DNA of 64,000 nucleotides from Phycisphaerae bacterium (lineage in GTDB: Bacteria > Planctomycetota > Phycisphaerae > UBA1845 > UTPLA1). The notes below the pieces were generated by a model. It saw only the letters and a list, made by a program, of their open reading frames with translations, had not been told where the DNA came from and searched no databases. The position numbers and the translations under genes are program-made. Location: positions 248,001 through 312,000 of the forward strand of contig JAHBXN010000005.1 in the NCBI GenBank assembly GCA_019636475.1. Direction: 5' to 3'. Of this stretch, positions 62,673 through 64,000 are shown in pieces; within the stretch, counting starts at the first letter, position 1, and the number at the start of each line of letters is the position of its first letter.

Positions 62673-63785
62673 ATGCAGCCCATCGATTTGTCCTCCCCCG
62701 ACATCACTGACGCGGAAATTCAAGCGGTCGCCGCGGTCCTTCGCAGCGGCCGCCTGTCCTTGGGGCCGAAGGTGACGGAATTCGAGAGTGCCGTCGCGGC
62801 ATATGTAGGCACCAAACATGCCGTGGCGGTCACTAACGGCACATGCGGCCTTCACCTGCTCATGCGAGCGGTCGGCGTCCAGCCGGGCGACGAAGTAATC
62901 AGCACGCCGTTCTCCTTTGTTGCCTCGACAAACTGCGCAATGTTCGAGCGGGCCAAGCCGGTTTTGGTCGATATCGATCCGGAAACATGGAACATCGACG
63001 CGGCGCGAATCGAGGCGGCCGTCACCTCCAAAACCCGCGCGATTATCCCGGTGGATGTATTCGGCGTCGCGCCCGATCTCGACGAAATCCTCAAAATCGC
63101 TGCGCGGCACCGACTCCGGGTAGTCGAAGACTCCTGTGAAGCGCTGGGAGCCAGATACAAAGGCAAAATGCTCGGCAGCTTCGGCGATGCCGGCGTATTT
63201 GGTTTCTACCCGAACAAGCAGATTACCACCGGTGAAGGCGGGATGATTGTCACAAACGACGATGAAATCGCCCGGCTTTGCCAATCAATGCGAAATCAGG
63301 GCCGCGACGCCGGCATGGGCTGGCTCGCGCATGAAAGACTTGGGCACAACTACCGGCTCAGCGACATCGCTTGTGCGATCGGCGCCGCTCAGATGAGACG
63401 GATTGACGAAATCCTCGCGAAGCGGGCCCGCGTCGCCGCATGGTATCGCGAGCGGCTGGCCGACGAATCCCGCATCTCCATGCAGCGCGTGCCGGACGAT
63501 TGCGAGATCAGCTGGTTTGTATTCGTTGTGAAACTCGCCGACGATTACACCGAAGAACGACGCAATTCCATCATTCATGCATTGAGGGACCGCGGCATCG
63601 GCTGCTCAAACTACTTTGCTCCAATCCACCTCCAACGGTTCTACCGCGACGATTTTGGCTACAAGCAAGGCGACTTCCCCGAGTGTGAACGAGTCGCTGC
63701 AAGAACGATCGCCCTGCCATTCCACGGGCATCTCACCGCATCCGACGTCGATCGAGTCTGCGAGACCATGCGAACCCTGCTGTAG
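62673..63785 (+). CDS. DegT/DnrJ/EryC1/StrS-family sugar aminotransferase
   Basis: The 370-residue protein matches PLP-dependent sugar aminotransferases: SGRLSLGPKVTEFE, NGTCGLHLLMRAVG, EDSCEALGARYKGKMLGSFG and FGFYPNKQITTGEGG, where the Lys after Asn forms the PLP aldimine. It transfers an amino group to a keto-sugar nucleotide for surface-glycan or amino-sugar synthesis, for example in lipopolysaccharide or nonulosonate pathways. The sugar is not deducible. The ATG at 62673 is supported by GAGG about 6 bases upstream. Other ATGs upstream in frame (62412, 62601) lack ribosome sites. Confidence 0.93.
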   Translation: MQPIDLSSPDITDAEIQAVAAVLRSGRLSLGPKVTEFESAVAAYVGTKHAVAVTNGTCGLHLLMRAVGVQPGDEVISTPFSFVASTNCAMFERAKPVLVDIDPETWNIDAARIEAAVTSKTRAIIPVDVFGVAPDLDEILKIAARHRLRVVEDSCEALGARYKGKMLGSFGDAGVFGFYPNKQITTGEGGMIVTNDDEIARLCQSMRNQGRDAGMGWLAHERLGHNYRLSDIACAIGAAQMRRIDEILAKRARVAAWYRERLADESRISMQRVPDDCEISWFVFVVKLADDYTEERRNSIIHALRDRGIGCSNYFAPIHLQRFYRDDFGYKQGDFPECERVAARTIALPFHGHLTASDVDRVCETMRTLL

Positions 63786-63804
63786 CTGATCGGCTCGAAG
63801 CGAT

Positions 63805-63951
63805 TCAGCGACTGGCGACCATCGCAATTTGAGCGACATCACCGACGAGGGAGGAGACATTTTCCTCGTGGCTGGCCGTTGCAAACCAGAAGATACAGGC
63901 CGTCACGCAACCAACAATGACTGCCGAAAACTGCCCCAGGATTCGCCGCAT
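63805..63951 (-). CDS. Small single-helix membrane protein (48 residues)
   Basis: An open frame of 48 codons runs from ATG 63949-63951 to TGA 63805-63807. AGGAGG at 63962-63967 lies 10 bases upstream of the ATG. The product is MRRILGQFSAVIVGC, then a hydrophobic helix to about residue 26 (VTACIFWFATAS) and a polar tail ending IAMVASR. The two Arg after the initiator and the helix suit a small membrane or exported protein. No family is recognised. It converges on the aminotransferase gene with a 19-base gap. Confidence 0.5.
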   Translation of the reverse strand: MRRILGQFSAVIVGCVTACIFWFATASHEENVSSLVGDVAQIAMVASR

Positions 63952-64000
63952 GATTCCGCATCCTCCTATCCGCGTACATCAATTCGCGACACGACAGCCG

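Noticed and set aside
1-64000. CRISPR arrays, insertion sequences, phage genes or toxin-antitoxin pairs
   Set aside because: No regularly spaced repeats, transposase motifs, integrases or phage structural genes were found by reading both strands.

Overview
The window reads as chromosomal DNA of a high-GC bacterium, most probably a planctomycete (Planctomycetota, perhaps Phycisphaerae-like). This is inferred from a secreted protein pairing an anchor-type domain with a CxxCH motif and a two-repeat dockerin-like tail, from an ECF sigma factor coupled to a TPR-bearing Ser/Thr kinase, from an operon of very long pseudopilin-type proteins, and from a respiratory cluster built around a giant multihaem cytochrome. 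No rRNA, IS element, prophage or CRISPR array was seen. One tRNA-Asp is present.

Layout. 0-9.2 kb (all minus): radical-SAM HemN-like protein, CxxCH/dockerin secreted protein, iron alcohol dehydrogenase, PhnP-like metallo-hydrolase, Asp-box propeller protein overlapping an asparagine synthetase, cysteine desulfurase. 9.3-13 kb (plus): a CMP-nonulosonate synthetase/nonulosonate synthase fusion, an HDOD protein and a metal-transporter-like membrane protein. 13-14.1 kb: ASCH protein, a DUF72 fragment, tRNA-Asp. 14.4-17.5 kb: sigma factor/kinase pair. 17.6-29.7 kb: mixed metabolism (GAPDH, 2-hydroxyacid dehydrogenase, NAD kinase), secreted phosphoesterase-like and endonuclease I proteins, GT-C membrane glycosyltransferase-like protein and several unknowns.

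30.4-41.9 kb (plus): a type II secretion/type IV pilus-like operon with a GspF-type platform protein and six proteins with prepilin-like N-termini, one of them a 1,457-residue GspK-like giant. The last gene, GspG-like, has its own promoter and a strong terminator. No GspE ATPase, GspD secretin or prepilin peptidase lies in the window.

42.0-62.2 kb (minus): a continuous respiratory locus. In transcription order it encodes a membrane HEAT-repeat protein, a ferredoxin-Rieske fusion, a b6-type cytochrome b, an extended subunit-IV-like protein, a 1,523-residue eight-haem cytochrome c, a periplasmic cupredoxin, cytochrome c oxidase subunits II, I, III and IV, two small membrane proteins, haem A synthase, haem O synthase, an ABC transporter pair, SCO1 and a DUF420 protein. 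The simplest reading is a quinol:cytochrome c reductase and an A-type oxidase encoded as one module, electrons passing from quinol through Rieske/cytochrome b to the multihaem cytochrome, then through the cupredoxin or directly to CuA. It shows several departures from textbook enzymes: the ferredoxin-Rieske fusion, the giant cytochrome, loss of the K-channel lysine in subunit I, and long insertions in subunits II and III. This is the best candidate for an incompletely described system in the window.

62.7-64 kb: a DegT-type sugar aminotransferase and a 48-codon small membrane-protein gene.
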